This document shows, piece by piece, positions 6,785 through 14,926 of a stretch of 18,319 nucleotides of DNA. The stretch covers positions 1 through 18,319 of the forward strand of contig CAZXWI010000026.1 of NCBI GenBank assembly GCA_964644555.1. The letters run 5' to 3'. Within the stretch, counting starts at the first letter, position 1. Each line of letters begins with the position of its first letter. This stretch comes from RUG14186 sp964644555 (GTDB taxonomy: Bacteria; Bacillota; Clostridia; Eubacteriales; Anaerofustaceae). The position numbers and the translations under genes are program-made. Below the pieces are notes generated by a model. It saw only the letters and a list, made by a program, of their open reading frames with translations, searched no databases and was not told the DNA's origin.

Positions 6785-6813
6785 GAGTTGTTATTTTAAC
6801 AACTCTTTTATTT
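6785..6813 (+). terminator. Rho-independent terminator
   Basis: GAGTTGTTA (6785-6793), loop TTT, TAACAACTC (6797-6805): a perfect 9-bp stem followed by TTTTATTT. It is oriented for plus-strand transcription, but the only gene upstream on this strand is the frameshifted XRE at 5979-6205, so the gene it once served may be lost. It ends just before the sirtuin fragment. Confidence 0.55.
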
Positions 6814-6816
6814 ATT

Positions 6817-7084
6817 ATGTACGAAAGAGACATTCCCGATTTTAGAAGCGTGGATGGGCTTTACAACCAAAGCTACGATTACCCACCGAAAGAAATAATA
6901 TCGCATAGCTTTTTTTGAAAAGAACCCAAAGGAATTTTGCAAATTTTATAAAGAAAAAATGATGTACCCTAACGCAAAACCGAACCCTGCCCACTTAAAG
7001 CTTGCACAGCTTGAAAAGAAGATTGATGAGTTATTGGAGTTTGTGAAAGCGTTTGCGAAAGAGTATGAAGTGAGAGCGAAATAA
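6817..7084 (+). pseudogene. Sirtuin (Sir2-type NAD-dependent deacetylase) fragment with frameshift and foreign C-terminal end
   Basis: The reading MYERDIPDFRSVDGLYNQ, then YDYPPKEIISHSFF, matches the early part of bacterial Sir2-type deacetylases (PDFRS, GLY and YDYPP motifs). At T7 (6910-6916) the frame breaks at a TGA. One base over it continues EKNPKEFCKFYKEKMMYPNA, then KPNPAHLKLAQLEK, again sirtuin. One extra T explains the break. The N-terminal NAD loop (GAGxS) is missing, and so is everything after LEK: the catalytic His, the TQNIDGLH motif and the zinc cysteines. In its place comes a short charged helix, KIDELLEFVKAFAKEYEVRAK, and a stop at 7084. No SD precedes the first ATG. This is a remnant, not an active enzyme. 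Confidence 0.75.
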
Positions 7085-7168
7085 TTTGATACTAATTAAT
7101 CGTTATTTGGCAAGTAATACGCAACTTTGAAAATTAAAAAACCTTGAAATTATAGGATTTTTTAGGGG

Positions 7169-7197
7169 TTGCAGTGTGGGGTAAAGTATTGTATAAT
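7169..7197 (+). promoter_or_regulatory. SigA-type promoter of thrC-thrB
   Basis: TTGCAG (7169-7174), a 17-nt spacer and TATAAT (7192-7197). Transcription would start near 7204, giving a leader of only about 15 nt that contains the SD (GAGAGG, 5 nt before the ATG at 7220). There is therefore no room for a leader peptide or riboswitch. Confidence 0.8.
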
Positions 7198-7219
7198 AAT
7201 ACAAATATGAGAGGTAACT

Positions 7220-8695
7220 ATGAAATATTACAGCACGAGAAATAAAAAGAATTTACAAACTTCTGCATTTGCGATTTTAAACGGTCTTTCCGATGAGGGC
7301 GGCTTATTCGTTCCTGAATCATTGGAAGAAATCCGTTTTGACATAAATGATTTTGTGGGCAAACCATATACCTACATAGCAAAAAAAGTCATAAGTTCTT
7401 TCTTTTCAGATTTACCATACAAAAAAATAGAATCAGCCGTTATGGGTGCATATTCATCGGATAACTTCACATCAGAGGATATATTCCCCGTACATTCATT
7501 TGATAATATGAGTTTTTTGAATCTAACCACGGGCAATACTCTTGCATTCAAAGATGCGGCACTTAGCATCTTGCCCTACTTAATGCAAATATCCAAAGAA
7601 TCTTTACACGATGAAACAAAAACTCTCATACTTACCGCCACATCGGGAGATACAGGCAAAGCCGCAATGGAAGGCTTTAAAAACGCAGAAAATATAGATT
7701 TAATCGTATTTTACCCCTATGGAGGTGTTTCACCTTTCCAATTAAAGCAAATGCTCACCACCGGAGCTGCTAACGAAAAAGCATATGCCGTAAAAGGTAA
7801 TTTTGATGATGCACAGAGCGCTGTAAAAGTAATATTCAACGATACCAAATTTAAAGACGAAATTGCAAAACAGAATATACATTTCTCCTCCGCAAACTCA
7901 ATAAATGTCGGAAGGCTCATTCCGCAAATCGTATACTACTACCATGCGTATGCAAAACTTGTGGAAAATTCCGTCATTAAAGCTTTTGATAAAATAAATA
8001 TCGTTGTTCCCACAGGCAACTTCGGTAATATATTAGCGGCTTATTATGCATACAAAACAGGGCTTCCGGTAAATAAATTCATATGCGCTTCCAACGAAAA
8101 TAATGTTTTGACCGACTTTTTCAATACCGGAGTATACAACAAAAACCGTGAGTTCAAAAAAACGATTTCGCCATCAATGGATATTTTGATTTCCAGCAAT
8201 CTCGAAAGACTCATTTTCGAAATTACCGATAGAAACGATGAAACCACAAACGAACTAATGAAGAAGCTTTCATCATCCGGCATATATGAAATCGATAATA
8301 ATTGCGAAATACTAAATAATTTCTTCGCATATTTTGCCACCGAAACCGAAATACAAGAGGAAATCAAAAATATACTCACACAATACAATTATCTTATTGA
8401 CCCACATACAGCCACGGCTACATCGGCTTATAAAAAATATGTAAAAGACAATTCGGATAATTGCCATACCTTGATTGCCTCAACGGCAAGCCCATACAAA
8501 TTTGTCGATACAGTGTTATTATCTCTCGGAGAAAAATGTTTACCCGACTCGGATAAATTTTCAAGGCTTAGCGAAATATCAAATACACCCATTCCGATTC
8601 AAATAACAAAAACACTTAATTGCCAATCAACCGACGAAACAATAATCGAAGTAGACCACATGAAAGAAGAAATAGTAAAATTTGAAACGAGGTAG
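7220..8695 (+). CDS. thrC: Threonine synthase
   Basis: PLP enzyme that converts O-phosphohomoserine to L-threonine and phosphate, the last step of threonine synthesis, in the cytoplasm. The 491 residues match the long (class I-type) threonine synthases. The N-terminal cap is YYSTRN...GLSDEGGLFVPE (residues 3-33). The PLP lysine is K111 in NTLAFKDAA. TATSGDTGKAA lies at 140-149, the PLP-phosphate loop PTGNFGN at 264-270, and SSANSINVGRLIPQ at 223-236. The C-terminal region carries IDPHTATA. The start is supported by GAGAGG 5 nt upstream and the clear promoter before it. The stop lies 4 nt before thrB, an operon arrangement. No aspartate kinase or homoserine dehydrogenase gene is in the window. 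Confidence 0.97.
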   Translation: MKYYSTRNKKNLQTSAFAILNGLSDEGGLFVPESLEEIRFDINDFVGKPYTYIAKKVISSFFSDLPYKKIESAVMGAYSSDNFTSEDIFPVHSFDNMSFLNLTTGNTLAFKDAALSILPYLMQISKESLHDETKTLILTATSGDTGKAAMEGFKNAENIDLIVFYPYGGVSPFQLKQMLTTGAANEKAYAVKGNFDDAQSAVKVIFNDTKFKDEIAKQNIHFSSANSINVGRLIPQIVYYYHAYAKLVENSVIKAFDKINIVVPTGNFGNILAAYYAYKTGLPVNKFICASNENNVLTDFFNTGVYNKNREFKKTISPSMDILISSNLERLIFEITDRNDETTNELMKKLSSSGIYEIDNNCEILNNFFAYFATETEIQEEIKNILTQYNYLIDPHTATATSAYKKYVKDNSDNCHTLIASTASPYKFVDTVLLSLGEKCLPDSDKFSRLSEISNTPIPIQITKTLNCQSTDETIIEVDHMKEEIVKFETR

Positions 8696-8699
8696 CGTT

Positions 8700-9581
8700 A
8701 TGTACAAAATAATATCTCCTGCAACAAGCGCAAACATGGCAGCCGGCTTTGATTCGTTCGGTGTATGCTTTAACATGGAAAATGAGCTTACTTTCGAAGA
8801 ATTTGACGGTGCTATAGTAATAAACAACCATGCAGACACTTTCAGAAACAAGGAAAATCTTATAGCAAAAAGCTTTTATAAAGCATCCGAAATTTTAGGA
8901 TACAACCCCAAAGGAGTAAAAATAGATGTAAAATCGGGAATACCCGTTTCCAGAGGGTTAGGCAGCAGTGCATCTTGTATTACAGCAGGAGTAACCGCAG
9001 CTTATCTTTTATCAAAAAACAAAGTTAATAAAAGCGAAATTTTCGAAATATCCACTCAAATCGAAGGACATCCCGACAATGTAGCACCGAACTTATTCGG
9101 AGGTGCAAGCATATCCTACACGGATAAGGGCAAATATAAAACAGCCAAATTCGGAATTTCTGACAAATTCAGCTTCATAACACTCATACCGCAATATAAA
9201 TTATCTACACAAAAGGCAAGAAGCGTTCTGCCCGAAGAATATAGCGCAAAGGACTGTGTATTTAATATTTCACACGCAAGCATAATGGTTTTGGCTCTCA
9301 TCAGCGGAAATGAATCGCTTCTTCGTGATGCTCTGTCCGACAAGCTTCATCAGCCCTACAGAGCGCCGCTCATCGAAAACTATGACAAAATAGTAAAAAT
9401 ATGTAAAAACAGCGGTGCACTCGGCTGTTACCTCAGTGGAGCAGGTCCGACAATGGTTGCCGTAGCAAGTAATGACAAGGTTTTACCCAAAATCAAGAAA
9501 GAACTTCTCGATAATAAGATTTCGCTTGATATTCGCCTTAACAAAATAAACCCAAAAGGGCTTGAGTATTTCGAAGTATAA
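8700..9581 (+). CDS. thrB: Homoserine kinase (GHMP family)
   Basis: Phosphorylates L-homoserine with ATP to O-phosphohomoserine, the substrate of the neighbouring thrC product. The 293 residues show the GHMP kinase pattern: N-terminal PATSANMAAGFDSFG (residues 7-21), the ATP loop PVSRGLGSSAS (82-92), EGHPDNVAPNLFGG, and the C-terminal SGAGPTMVAVA motif. The frame is also open to a TTG at 8682 inside thrC. The ATG at 8700 is chosen because its GAGG lies 8 nt upstream and because MYKIISPATSAN is the family's normal N-terminus. A strong terminator begins 32 nt after the stop. Confidence 0.96.
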   Translation: MYKIISPATSANMAAGFDSFGVCFNMENELTFEEFDGAIVINNHADTFRNKENLIAKSFYKASEILGYNPKGVKIDVKSGIPVSRGLGSSASCITAGVTAAYLLSKNKVNKSEIFEISTQIEGHPDNVAPNLFGGASISYTDKGKYKTAKFGISDKFSFITLIPQYKLSTQKARSVLPEEYSAKDCVFNISHASIMVLALISGNESLLRDALSDKLHQPYRAPLIENYDKIVKICKNSGALGCYLSGAGPTMVAVASNDKVLPKIKKELLDNKISLDIRLNKINPKGLEYFEV

Positions 9582-9612
9582 CAGCAGTATTATTAACAAT
9601 CAAAAAATACAC

Positions 9613-9643
9613 AAAAGGAGAGATTCAGCTATCTCTCCTTTTT
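9613..9643. terminator. Bidirectional terminator between thrB and the XRE/desulfoferrodoxin regulator
   Basis: AAAAGGAGAGAT (9613-9624) and ATCTCTCCTTTT (9631-9642) form a perfect 12-bp stem with a 6-nt loop, A-run on one side and T-run on the other. It ends the thrC-thrB message. The stop and last six codons of the convergent regulator gene make up the loop and one arm, so it also serves that gene. Confidence 0.85.
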
Positions 9644-10227
9644 ACATTCTCATTTTTATATAGCAACCCATGCTTAACGCAATGCCATATAAATACTCCC
9701 TGCGAAATAGGCGTTCTGAATATAAATTCCCATTCGGGATATTGCTTTTTGATAATCATGCAGTCGGTAGTTAAAAACGCTCCGAATGTGATGTAGTGTT
9801 CTCTGTGCATTTCGTGCTTAGATGTTATTACAAATTCATTATCGGAAATTTCAACGGGAAAGATCTCTTCATCATCCGATTCATGTAAGACTTCGGGCTT
9901 ACGTTTTTTGCCGCAACAAAAAATATCGGTTTCGGTCATTGCAGTAATAATATTTCCGCATTCGGGGCAAATGTAAAACTTCATTTTGCGCATATTACCG
10001 TTTAATTTATCGTTTTCATTTAATTCACCCGACAGTAACTTTTCCATATTCACACCGAATATTTGCGACAAATTTTTTAACAACTCCACATCGGGGCAGC
10101 CGACTCCCCTCTCCCATTTCGAAACGGTTTTATCACTTATATGCATCATATTCGCAAGCTGCAATTGAGTCAAATTATTCTCTTTACGAAGCTTTGTAAT
10201 AAGTCTTCCGATTTTAGTATTATCCAT
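9625..10227 (-). CDS. XRE-family regulator with a C-terminal desulfoferrodoxin (superoxide reductase)-like domain
   Basis: Probable transcription factor. Residues 5-65 are a Cro/C1-type HTH (IGRLITKLRKENNLTQLQLA, SDKTVSKWERGVGCPD). From about residue 83 the protein resembles desulfoferrodoxin. Center I has four cysteines, C87, C90 (CPECG), C104 and C105 (CCG). Center II motifs follow: H138 and H144 (KHEMHREHYI) and C183 and H186 (HCVKHGLL). The spacings between these ligands equal those of superoxide reductases, but the Glu-Lys-His lid and its first ligand His are not seen; the only His in the interval is H115. That favours an iron or redox sensor over an enzyme. The ATG at 10227 is used because AGGAG lies 9 nt upstream and it opens directly on the HTH; the frame extends to 10305 but without an SD. 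The gene is monocistronic with its own promoter. Its targets are unknown. Confidence 0.88.
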   Translation of the reverse strand: MDNTKIGRLITKLRKENNLTQLQLANMMHISDKTVSKWERGVGCPDVELLKNLSQIFGVNMEKLLSGELNENDKLNGNMRKMKFYICPECGNIITAMTETDIFCCGKKRKPEVLHESDDEEIFPVEISDNEFVITSKHEMHREHYITFGAFLTTDCMIIKKQYPEWEFIFRTPISQGVFIWHCVKHGLLYKNENVKRRDS

Positions 10228-10251
10228 AAAGGTTATCTCCTTTCGAATCAA

Positions 10252-10280
10252 ATTATAAATTATTACCAAAAAATATTCAA
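10252..10280 (-). promoter_or_regulatory. SigA-type promoter of the XRE/desulfoferrodoxin-like regulator
   Basis: On the minus strand TTGAAT (10280-10275), a 17-nt spacer and TATAAT (10257-10252). It lies just past the argS terminator and about 25 nt before the ATG, so the regulator is transcribed alone. No operator-like repeat is evident in it. Confidence 0.7.
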
Positions 10281-10307
10281 TAAACGCTTCGTAGAGTTTC
10301 AGCATAT

Positions 10308-10336
10308 AAAAAACGACAGAATAATTCTGCCGTTTT
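10308..10336 (-). terminator. Terminator of the pncB-ddl-argS operon
   Basis: On the minus strand AAAACGGCAGAA, a 3-nt loop and TTCTGTCGTTTT form a 12-bp stem with one G-U wobble, running into TTTTTT then ATATG. It lies 11 nt past the argS stop. Confidence 0.85.
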
Positions 10337-10346
10337 AATTACGTAA

Positions 10347-12011
10347 CTACATTTCTTCGGGCGCTTCCACACCCAAAACATCAAGTGCGCTTTTAAGCAC
10401 ATATCTGCAAGCTTTAACCAAATCAAGTCTTGCATTCATAAGAGAAGTATCCTCGTTTTTAACTCTGCATACATTGTAGAAGCTGTGGAACAACGATGCC
10501 AAATCATACGCATATTTCGTAATTTTCGACGGATCGTATTCGCTTGCCGCATTGAGAATTTCTTTTGAGAAATCCGTCATTTTCATAATAAGTGCAAGTT
10601 CCGTTTTGTCGGTCAATTTATTATAATCAGCCTGGCAATCGGCATATTCCACATTTCGTAGTATCGAGCAAATTCGAGCATGTGCGTATTGCACATAGAA
10701 TACAGGGTTGTCGTTGGATTCTTTTACCGCCAAATCCAAATCAAATTCAAGATGTGAGCTGGGGGTAGTGGAGTTGAAAATAAATCTAACTGCATCTCTT
10801 TTTACTTCCGAAAGCAATTCGTCCAATGTTACCATATCGCCTCTTCGCTTTGAAATTCTGACAGATTCATTTCCTTTTACCAAATGCACAAGCTGCATCA
10901 AAATAATTTCCAATCTCTCGGGCTTCACCCCTGCTGCCTTGAGAGCCATCTTCAAACGGTGTACATGGCCGTGGTGATCCGCACCCCAAACATTTACCGC
11001 CATATCGAATTTTCGCTCAACCAGCTTATTCAAATGATATGCTATATCGGCGGCGTAATAAGTGGGAATGCCGTTTGCTCTAATCAAAACCTCGTCTTTT
11101 TCGCAGTCGTAATCCGTTGCCTTAAACCATACGGCGCCGTCTTTTTCATATACTGCGTCATTATTTCTAAGAAGTTCTATAGCCTTATTAACATCTCCAC
11201 TTTCATGAAGAGCCGATTCTTTAAACCATACATCGTAATTTATGCCGTAGTTTTCCAAAACCGTATGCAAATTGTCGATATTGTTATTAAGCGCAAATGC
11301 CGTGAGCTTTTCGGTAACTTCGTCTTTAGTCCAATTTACGCTATCGGGGTATTTCTCTTTGAAATCCACAGCCGCAAGTCTTATATCATCACCCAAGTAT
11401 GCGTTTTCGGGCATTTCGTAATCGGGATTTTCAATTTGGCAAAATCTTGCGTATAATGATTCACCGAACTTAACTATCTGGTTTCCGGCATCGTTAAGAT
11501 AAAATTCTTTTGTAACATTCCAACCGGCTTTTTTGTAAATATTTGCTATAACATCGCCGATTGCTCCGCCCCTTGCATTTCCTATGTGCAAAGGACCTGT
11601 CGGGTTGGCACTGACGAATTCGACATTTATCGACTTCGGTTCATCACAAATTACCGAACCGTAGTTTTCTTTTTTGTCGAGGATTTCGCCAAGTTCGCAA
11701 TACAACCAACTCTTTGAAATATAAAAGTTAATAAAACCCGGTCCTGCTATTTCAACCTTATCTACCATATCCGATTTCGGAAGCTCGGCTATAATCAAAT
11801 CGGCAAGCGCTCTCGGATTCATAGAGAATGCTTTACTAAGCTTCATTGCGCTGTTGGTTGACAAATCTCCGAACTTCTTATCCTTAGGTTCTTCGAGTTC
11901 CACCGAAAAATTATCGGGAATAGTTATTGATTTTGTTTGACATAATACATCTATCGCATTTTTGATATCTATGGATACCAATCTTTCAAGTTCTGATTTT
12001 CCGTTAAGCAT
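10347..12011 (-). CDS. argS: Arginyl-tRNA synthetase (class I)
   Basis: Charges tRNA-Arg with arginine using ATP. The 554 residues are a normal length. An N-terminal Add1-type domain comes first (residues about 1-115; EEPKDKKFGDLSTN, NPRALA). The class I signature follows: ANPTGPLHIGNARGG (135-149; HIGN in place of HIGH). NDAGNQI, YYAADIAYHLNK and VWGADHHGHV complete the catalytic site. The KMSKS position reads ISKRRGD (386-392). The C-terminal anticodon-binding DALR domain begins near FYVQYAHARICSIL. It is last in the operon, its ATG 2 nt after the ddl stop. No good SD lies at normal spacing: the nearest, AAGGA, is about 20 nt upstream inside ddl, so translation probably depends on coupling. 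Confidence 0.97.
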   Translation of the reverse strand: MLNGKSELERLVSIDIKNAIDVLCQTKSITIPDNFSVELEEPKDKKFGDLSTNSAMKLSKAFSMNPRALADLIIAELPKSDMVDKVEIAGPGFINFYISKSWLYCELGEILDKKENYGSVICDEPKSINVEFVSANPTGPLHIGNARGGAIGDVIANIYKKAGWNVTKEFYLNDAGNQIVKFGESLYARFCQIENPDYEMPENAYLGDDIRLAAVDFKEKYPDSVNWTKDEVTEKLTAFALNNNIDNLHTVLENYGINYDVWFKESALHESGDVNKAIELLRNNDAVYEKDGAVWFKATDYDCEKDEVLIRANGIPTYYAADIAYHLNKLVERKFDMAVNVWGADHHGHVHRLKMALKAAGVKPERLEIILMQLVHLVKGNESVRISKRRGDMVTLDELLSEVKRDAVRFIFNSTTPSSHLEFDLDLAVKESNDNPVFYVQYAHARICSILRNVEYADCQADYNKLTDKTELALIMKMTDFSKEILNAASEYDPSKITKYAYDLASLFHSFYNVCRVKNEDTSLMNARLDLVKACRYVLKSALDVLGVEAPEEM

Positions 12012-12013
12012 AA

Positions 12014-13084
12014 TTATTTTTTGAATTTAAGTTCCTTTCGTGTATTATATCTTTCAAATCCCAAATTTATCAATTCGGTGATTAAATCTTTATATTCTAT
12101 TCCGCTTGCCGCCCAGAGTTTGGAATACATACTTATGTTAGTAAATCCGGGAAGCGTATTAATTTCGTTGAGCATTATTTTTCCGTCGTCTTTAGTAAGG
12201 AAAAAGTCTATTCTCGACAGTCCGCTGCAGCCCAAAACATTAAATGCTTTAGTTGCGTATTCCTTGATACTCTTCGTTTTTTCTTCGTCAATAGGTGCGG
12301 GAATGATTATTTTGGAGCTGTCGCCTGTAAGATATTTTGCTTCGTAATCATAAAATTCGTTACATGGCACTATCATACCGGGGCAAGACATCTTTACATC
12401 ATCATTGCCGAGTGAGGCAATCTCTATTTCGTATGCATCAACGAATTCTTCTACCAATATCTTCGTATCGTATTTAGCGGCATCATTAAGAGCAAACATC
12501 AATTCTTGTTTATTATGAGCTTTATTAATACCTACGCTTGAACCCATGTTAGCAGGTTTAACGAATACAGGATAAACAAATTTTTCTTCTACTTCGGCTA
12601 CTGCATTTTCAATATCGCTTATAATGTTACCCTTAAACAAAGTAATGCCTTTTGCCACAGGAATACCCACACTTTCGAAAAGGCGCTTTGCGATATCTTT
12701 GTCCATTGCCGCCGATGAAGCCAATACGCCACATCCGACATAAGCTTTATCAAGCATTTCAAACAATCCTTGTATGGTGCCGTCCTCACCGAATGTGCCG
12801 TGAAGAACAGGAAATAAGATATCGGTTGAAGTAAATGCTTCATCTTCGGTAAAGGAGAAATTCCTTTTATTGTGTATCTCATCTTCTTCCCATGTATCGT
12901 CCTTGATTTGATTGGCATCACCCGTAAAAATGCTCCACACACCCTCACGATCTATGCCTATTAGGGTAACATCGAATTTGGTTCTGTCAATGGAAGTTAT
13001 TACATTGTAAGCAGACATAAGCGACACATCATGCTCACCGCTTTTGCCTCCGAAAATTATACCGACATTAATTTTGTTTTCCAT
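12014..13084 (-). CDS. ddl: D-alanine--D-alanine ligase
   Basis: ATP-grasp ligase joining two D-alanines for peptidoglycan. The 356 residues show GIIFGGKSGEHDVSLMSA near the N-terminus (the EHDVS of D-Ala site 1), VLHGTFGEDGTIQG, the ATP-grasp segment PVFVKPANMGSSVGI, the omega loop FYDYEAKY, and the C-terminal metal and substrate site MLNEINTLPGFT. The omega-loop tyrosine pattern is that of D-Ala-D-Ala ligases; the VanA-type D-Ala-D-Lac enzymes carry a histidine there, so vancomycin resistance is not suggested. It is the second gene of the operon, 8 nt after pncB, with only a weak AAAAG-type SD. Confidence 0.96.
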   Translation of the reverse strand: MENKINVGIIFGGKSGEHDVSLMSAYNVITSIDRTKFDVTLIGIDREGVWSIFTGDANQIKDDTWEEDEIHNKRNFSFTEDEAFTSTDILFPVLHGTFGEDGTIQGLFEMLDKAYVGCGVLASSAAMDKDIAKRLFESVGIPVAKGITLFKGNIISDIENAVAEVEEKFVYPVFVKPANMGSSVGINKAHNKQELMFALNDAAKYDTKILVEEFVDAYEIEIASLGNDDVKMSCPGMIVPCNEFYDYEAKYLTGDSSKIIIPAPIDEEKTKSIKEYATKAFNVLGCSGLSRIDFFLTKDDGKIMLNEINTLPGFTNISMYSKLWAASGIEYKDLITELINLGFERYNTRKELKFKK

Positions 13085-13092
13085 AATTTCTT

Positions 13093-14544
13093 TTATTTGT
13101 AAGTATGTTTTACAATAAGCTCCTTTTTTAAATCATACAATTTATCCGATAAATCTACATGATATTCATCAGGTTTAACAAACCTTAAATTTTCTTCCCA
13201 GAACAATTCTCGCTGTTTTTTGTGATACTCGGCTATTTCTTTTACGCTCTTCGGTTCGTAACAAAGTTCTCCGTCTTTGTAAATACATTCGAGAAGTTCT
13301 TGCGTATGGAAATCACTCAATACCCTTTGCTTATATGTAAATAACGGATGATAAACTTTTATGGCTTTACCTTGCTGTATTTCTTCATCATCTAAGGTGA
13401 TAAGATCCACTAAAGCTTTATTTGTTTTATTACTTATCAAACGCACTATTTTCTTGTAGCCGGGGTTGGTGATTTTTATTGGGTCATCAGAAATCTTTAT
13501 CTTATGATGTTCATTTCCGTCTTTGTCTATAAGTATCGAGAGCTTATAGACTCCTCCGAGAGCAGGGCAATCGTATGCGGTTATCATTTTTGTGCCGACT
13601 CCCCACATATCTATTTTTGCACCCTGTGCTTTCAAATCGGCAATCATATATTCGTCCAAGTCATTTGATGCCGATATTACAGCTTTGTGTAAACCGTGTG
13701 CATCAAAAGCGGCTCTTACTTCTTTTGACAAATATGCCAAGTCCCCCGAATCAAGCCTTATGCCGTATATGCCGTTTAATTTATTTTCATCTCTGAGTTT
13801 TTCAAATAATTTAATAGCATTGGGAAGTCCGCTGTTAAGCGTATCGTATGTATCAAGTAAAAGCACTACATTATCGGGGTTAAACTGTGCGAATTTCTCA
13901 AATGCTTCATATTCGCTTTCAAAACTCATTACATAAGCGTGCGACATAGTGCCTTTTGACACACAGTCAAATCTGTATTCGGCCTCCACATCGCTCGTTC
14001 CACTGCAACCGCCTATCATTGCAGCTCTTGCGGCAAACAATCCTGCTTCAGTGCCGTGGGCTCTTCTCATACCGAAATCCAAAACGCTGTCGCCTTTAGC
14101 CGCAGCACATACCCTTGAAGCTTTTGTGGCAATGAGGGACTCATGATTTACTATTGCCAAAAGCGCCGTTTCTACTATATGCGCCTGAGCCATAGGTGCT
14201 TTTACCCTTACCAAAGGCTCCTGCGGGAAAACAATGCTACCTTCCGCTACCGCATAAATATCACCTGTAAATTTAAAATTTCGTAAAAATTCCAAATATT
14301 CTTCGCATAATTCCGGATGATTTTTTCTAAGGAGTTCCACATCTTCTTCCGAAAAATGCAGACTTTCGATATACTCGACTATCTGCTCCGTACCTGCAAA
14401 AACCGTATATCCGCCTTCAAACGGATTTTTGCGAATAAATACATCAAAAACGCCTACATTATCCTCCATGCCGCATTGATAATACACATTGCCGACACTA
14501 AGCTGATAATAATCGGTTGCGAGGTTAAGTTTTCTTTCTTTCAA
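13093..14544 (-). CDS. pncB: Nicotinate phosphoribosyltransferase
   Basis: Makes nicotinate mononucleotide from nicotinate and PRPP, coupled to ATP, in NAD salvage. The product has 483 residues from the TTG at 14544. Key features are LATDYYQLSVGNVYY at the N-terminus (substrate site), DFGMRRAHGTEAG (about 156-168), GTMSHAYVMSFESE (198-211) with the His of NAPRTase that becomes phosphorylated, LLLDTYDTLNSGLPNA, GIRLDSGDLAYLSKEVR and ISASNDLDEY. The TTG is chosen over an in-frame GTG three codons upstream because AGGTG lies 6 nt before the TTG, whereas the SD-like bases directly abut the GTG. It is the first gene of a pncB-ddl-argS operon with a good promoter. Confidence 0.94.
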   Translation of the reverse strand: MKERKLNLATDYYQLSVGNVYYQCGMEDNVGVFDVFIRKNPFEGGYTVFAGTEQIVEYIESLHFSEEDVELLRKNHPELCEEYLEFLRNFKFTGDIYAVAEGSIVFPQEPLVRVKAPMAQAHIVETALLAIVNHESLIATKASRVCAAAKGDSVLDFGMRRAHGTEAGLFAARAAMIGGCSGTSDVEAEYRFDCVSKGTMSHAYVMSFESEYEAFEKFAQFNPDNVVLLLDTYDTLNSGLPNAIKLFEKLRDENKLNGIYGIRLDSGDLAYLSKEVRAAFDAHGLHKAVISASNDLDEYMIADLKAQGAKIDMWGVGTKMITAYDCPALGGVYKLSILIDKDGNEHHKIKISDDPIKITNPGYKKIVRLISNKTNKALVDLITLDDEEIQQGKAIKVYHPLFTYKQRVLSDFHTQELLECIYKDGELCYEPKSVKEIAEYHKKQRELFWEENLRFVKPDEYHVDLSDKLYDLKKELIVKHTYK

Positions 14545-14578
14545 ATTGTCCACCTCATTTCATTTTCTTTGACATATT

Positions 14579-14607
14579 ATTATATCACATATGCAATTAA
14601 ATATAAA
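14579..14607 (-). promoter_or_regulatory. Promoter of pncB-ddl-argS, extended -10
   Basis: On the minus strand TTTATA (14607-14602), a 17-nt spacer and TATAAT (14584-14579), preceded by TGA to make an extended -10 (TGnTATAAT). The leader is about 30 nt, with no regulator site or riboswitch seen. Confidence 0.7.
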
Positions 14608-14688
14608 GTAAAACCCAACAGTGCAACCCTTTTTATTTAAAATTATATTGACAAACAATTTATATATCTACTAAAACGCCCCATACAT

Positions 14689-14722
14689 AAAAAAAGAACC
14701 TTACCAAAACAATTTTTGATAA
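14689..14722 (-). terminator. Probable terminator of the tRNA-Val gene
   Basis: On the minus strand TTATCAAAA (14722-14714), loop ATTG and TTTTGGTAA (14709-14701) form a 9-bp stem with one wobble, starting 11 nt past the CCA. A run of seven U follows after a GGTTC spacer. The A+T-rich stem and the gap before the U-run keep confidence moderate. Confidence 0.5.
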
Positions 14723-14733
14723 CGATTCGCAAA

Positions 14734-14809
14734 TGGTGACGCTGACCGGGCTTGAACCGATGACCTCTACCGTGTCAAGGTAGCGCTCTTCCAGCTGAGC
14801 TACAGCGTC
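14734..14809 (-). tRNA. tRNA-Val (anticodon GAC), CCA encoded
   Basis: The 76-nt cloverleaf has acceptor stem GACGCTG/CAGCGTC (7 bp), a D arm with AGCTGG, anticodon stem CTACC/GGTAG around TTGACAC (anticodon GAC, reading GUC/GUU), and a T arm ATCGG-TTCAAGC-CCGGT. The terminal ACCA is present in the gene. It stands alone with its own promoter and probable terminator. Confidence 0.97.
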
Positions 14810-14819
14810 AACAAGTAGT

Positions 14820-14848
14820 ATTGTAATACAAAATCGGTTAATTACCAA
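14820..14848 (-). promoter_or_regulatory. Promoter of tRNA-Val
   Basis: On the minus strand TTGGTA (14848-14843), a 17-nt spacer and TACAAT (14825-14820), 10 nt before the mature tRNA 5' end. Confidence 0.7.
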
Positions 14849-14926
14849 ACATTTTTTTCACTTTTTAAGTTTTATTAAAGCTTCGTATTCTAAAATAGCA
14901 ATGTAAATTATTTTCCCCTCTTAATT

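Noticed and set aside
7133..7162. A/T-rich inverted repeat (AAAAAACCT ... AGGATTTTTT) as a terminator
   Set aside because: Only three G/C pairs and a bulge; too weak to call, and no intact gene precedes it.
12014..13084. ddl as a vancomycin-resistance (D-Ala-D-Lac) ligase
   Set aside because: The omega loop has the tyrosine pattern (FYDYEAKY) of ordinary D-Ala-D-Ala ligases, and no vanH/vanX genes are nearby.
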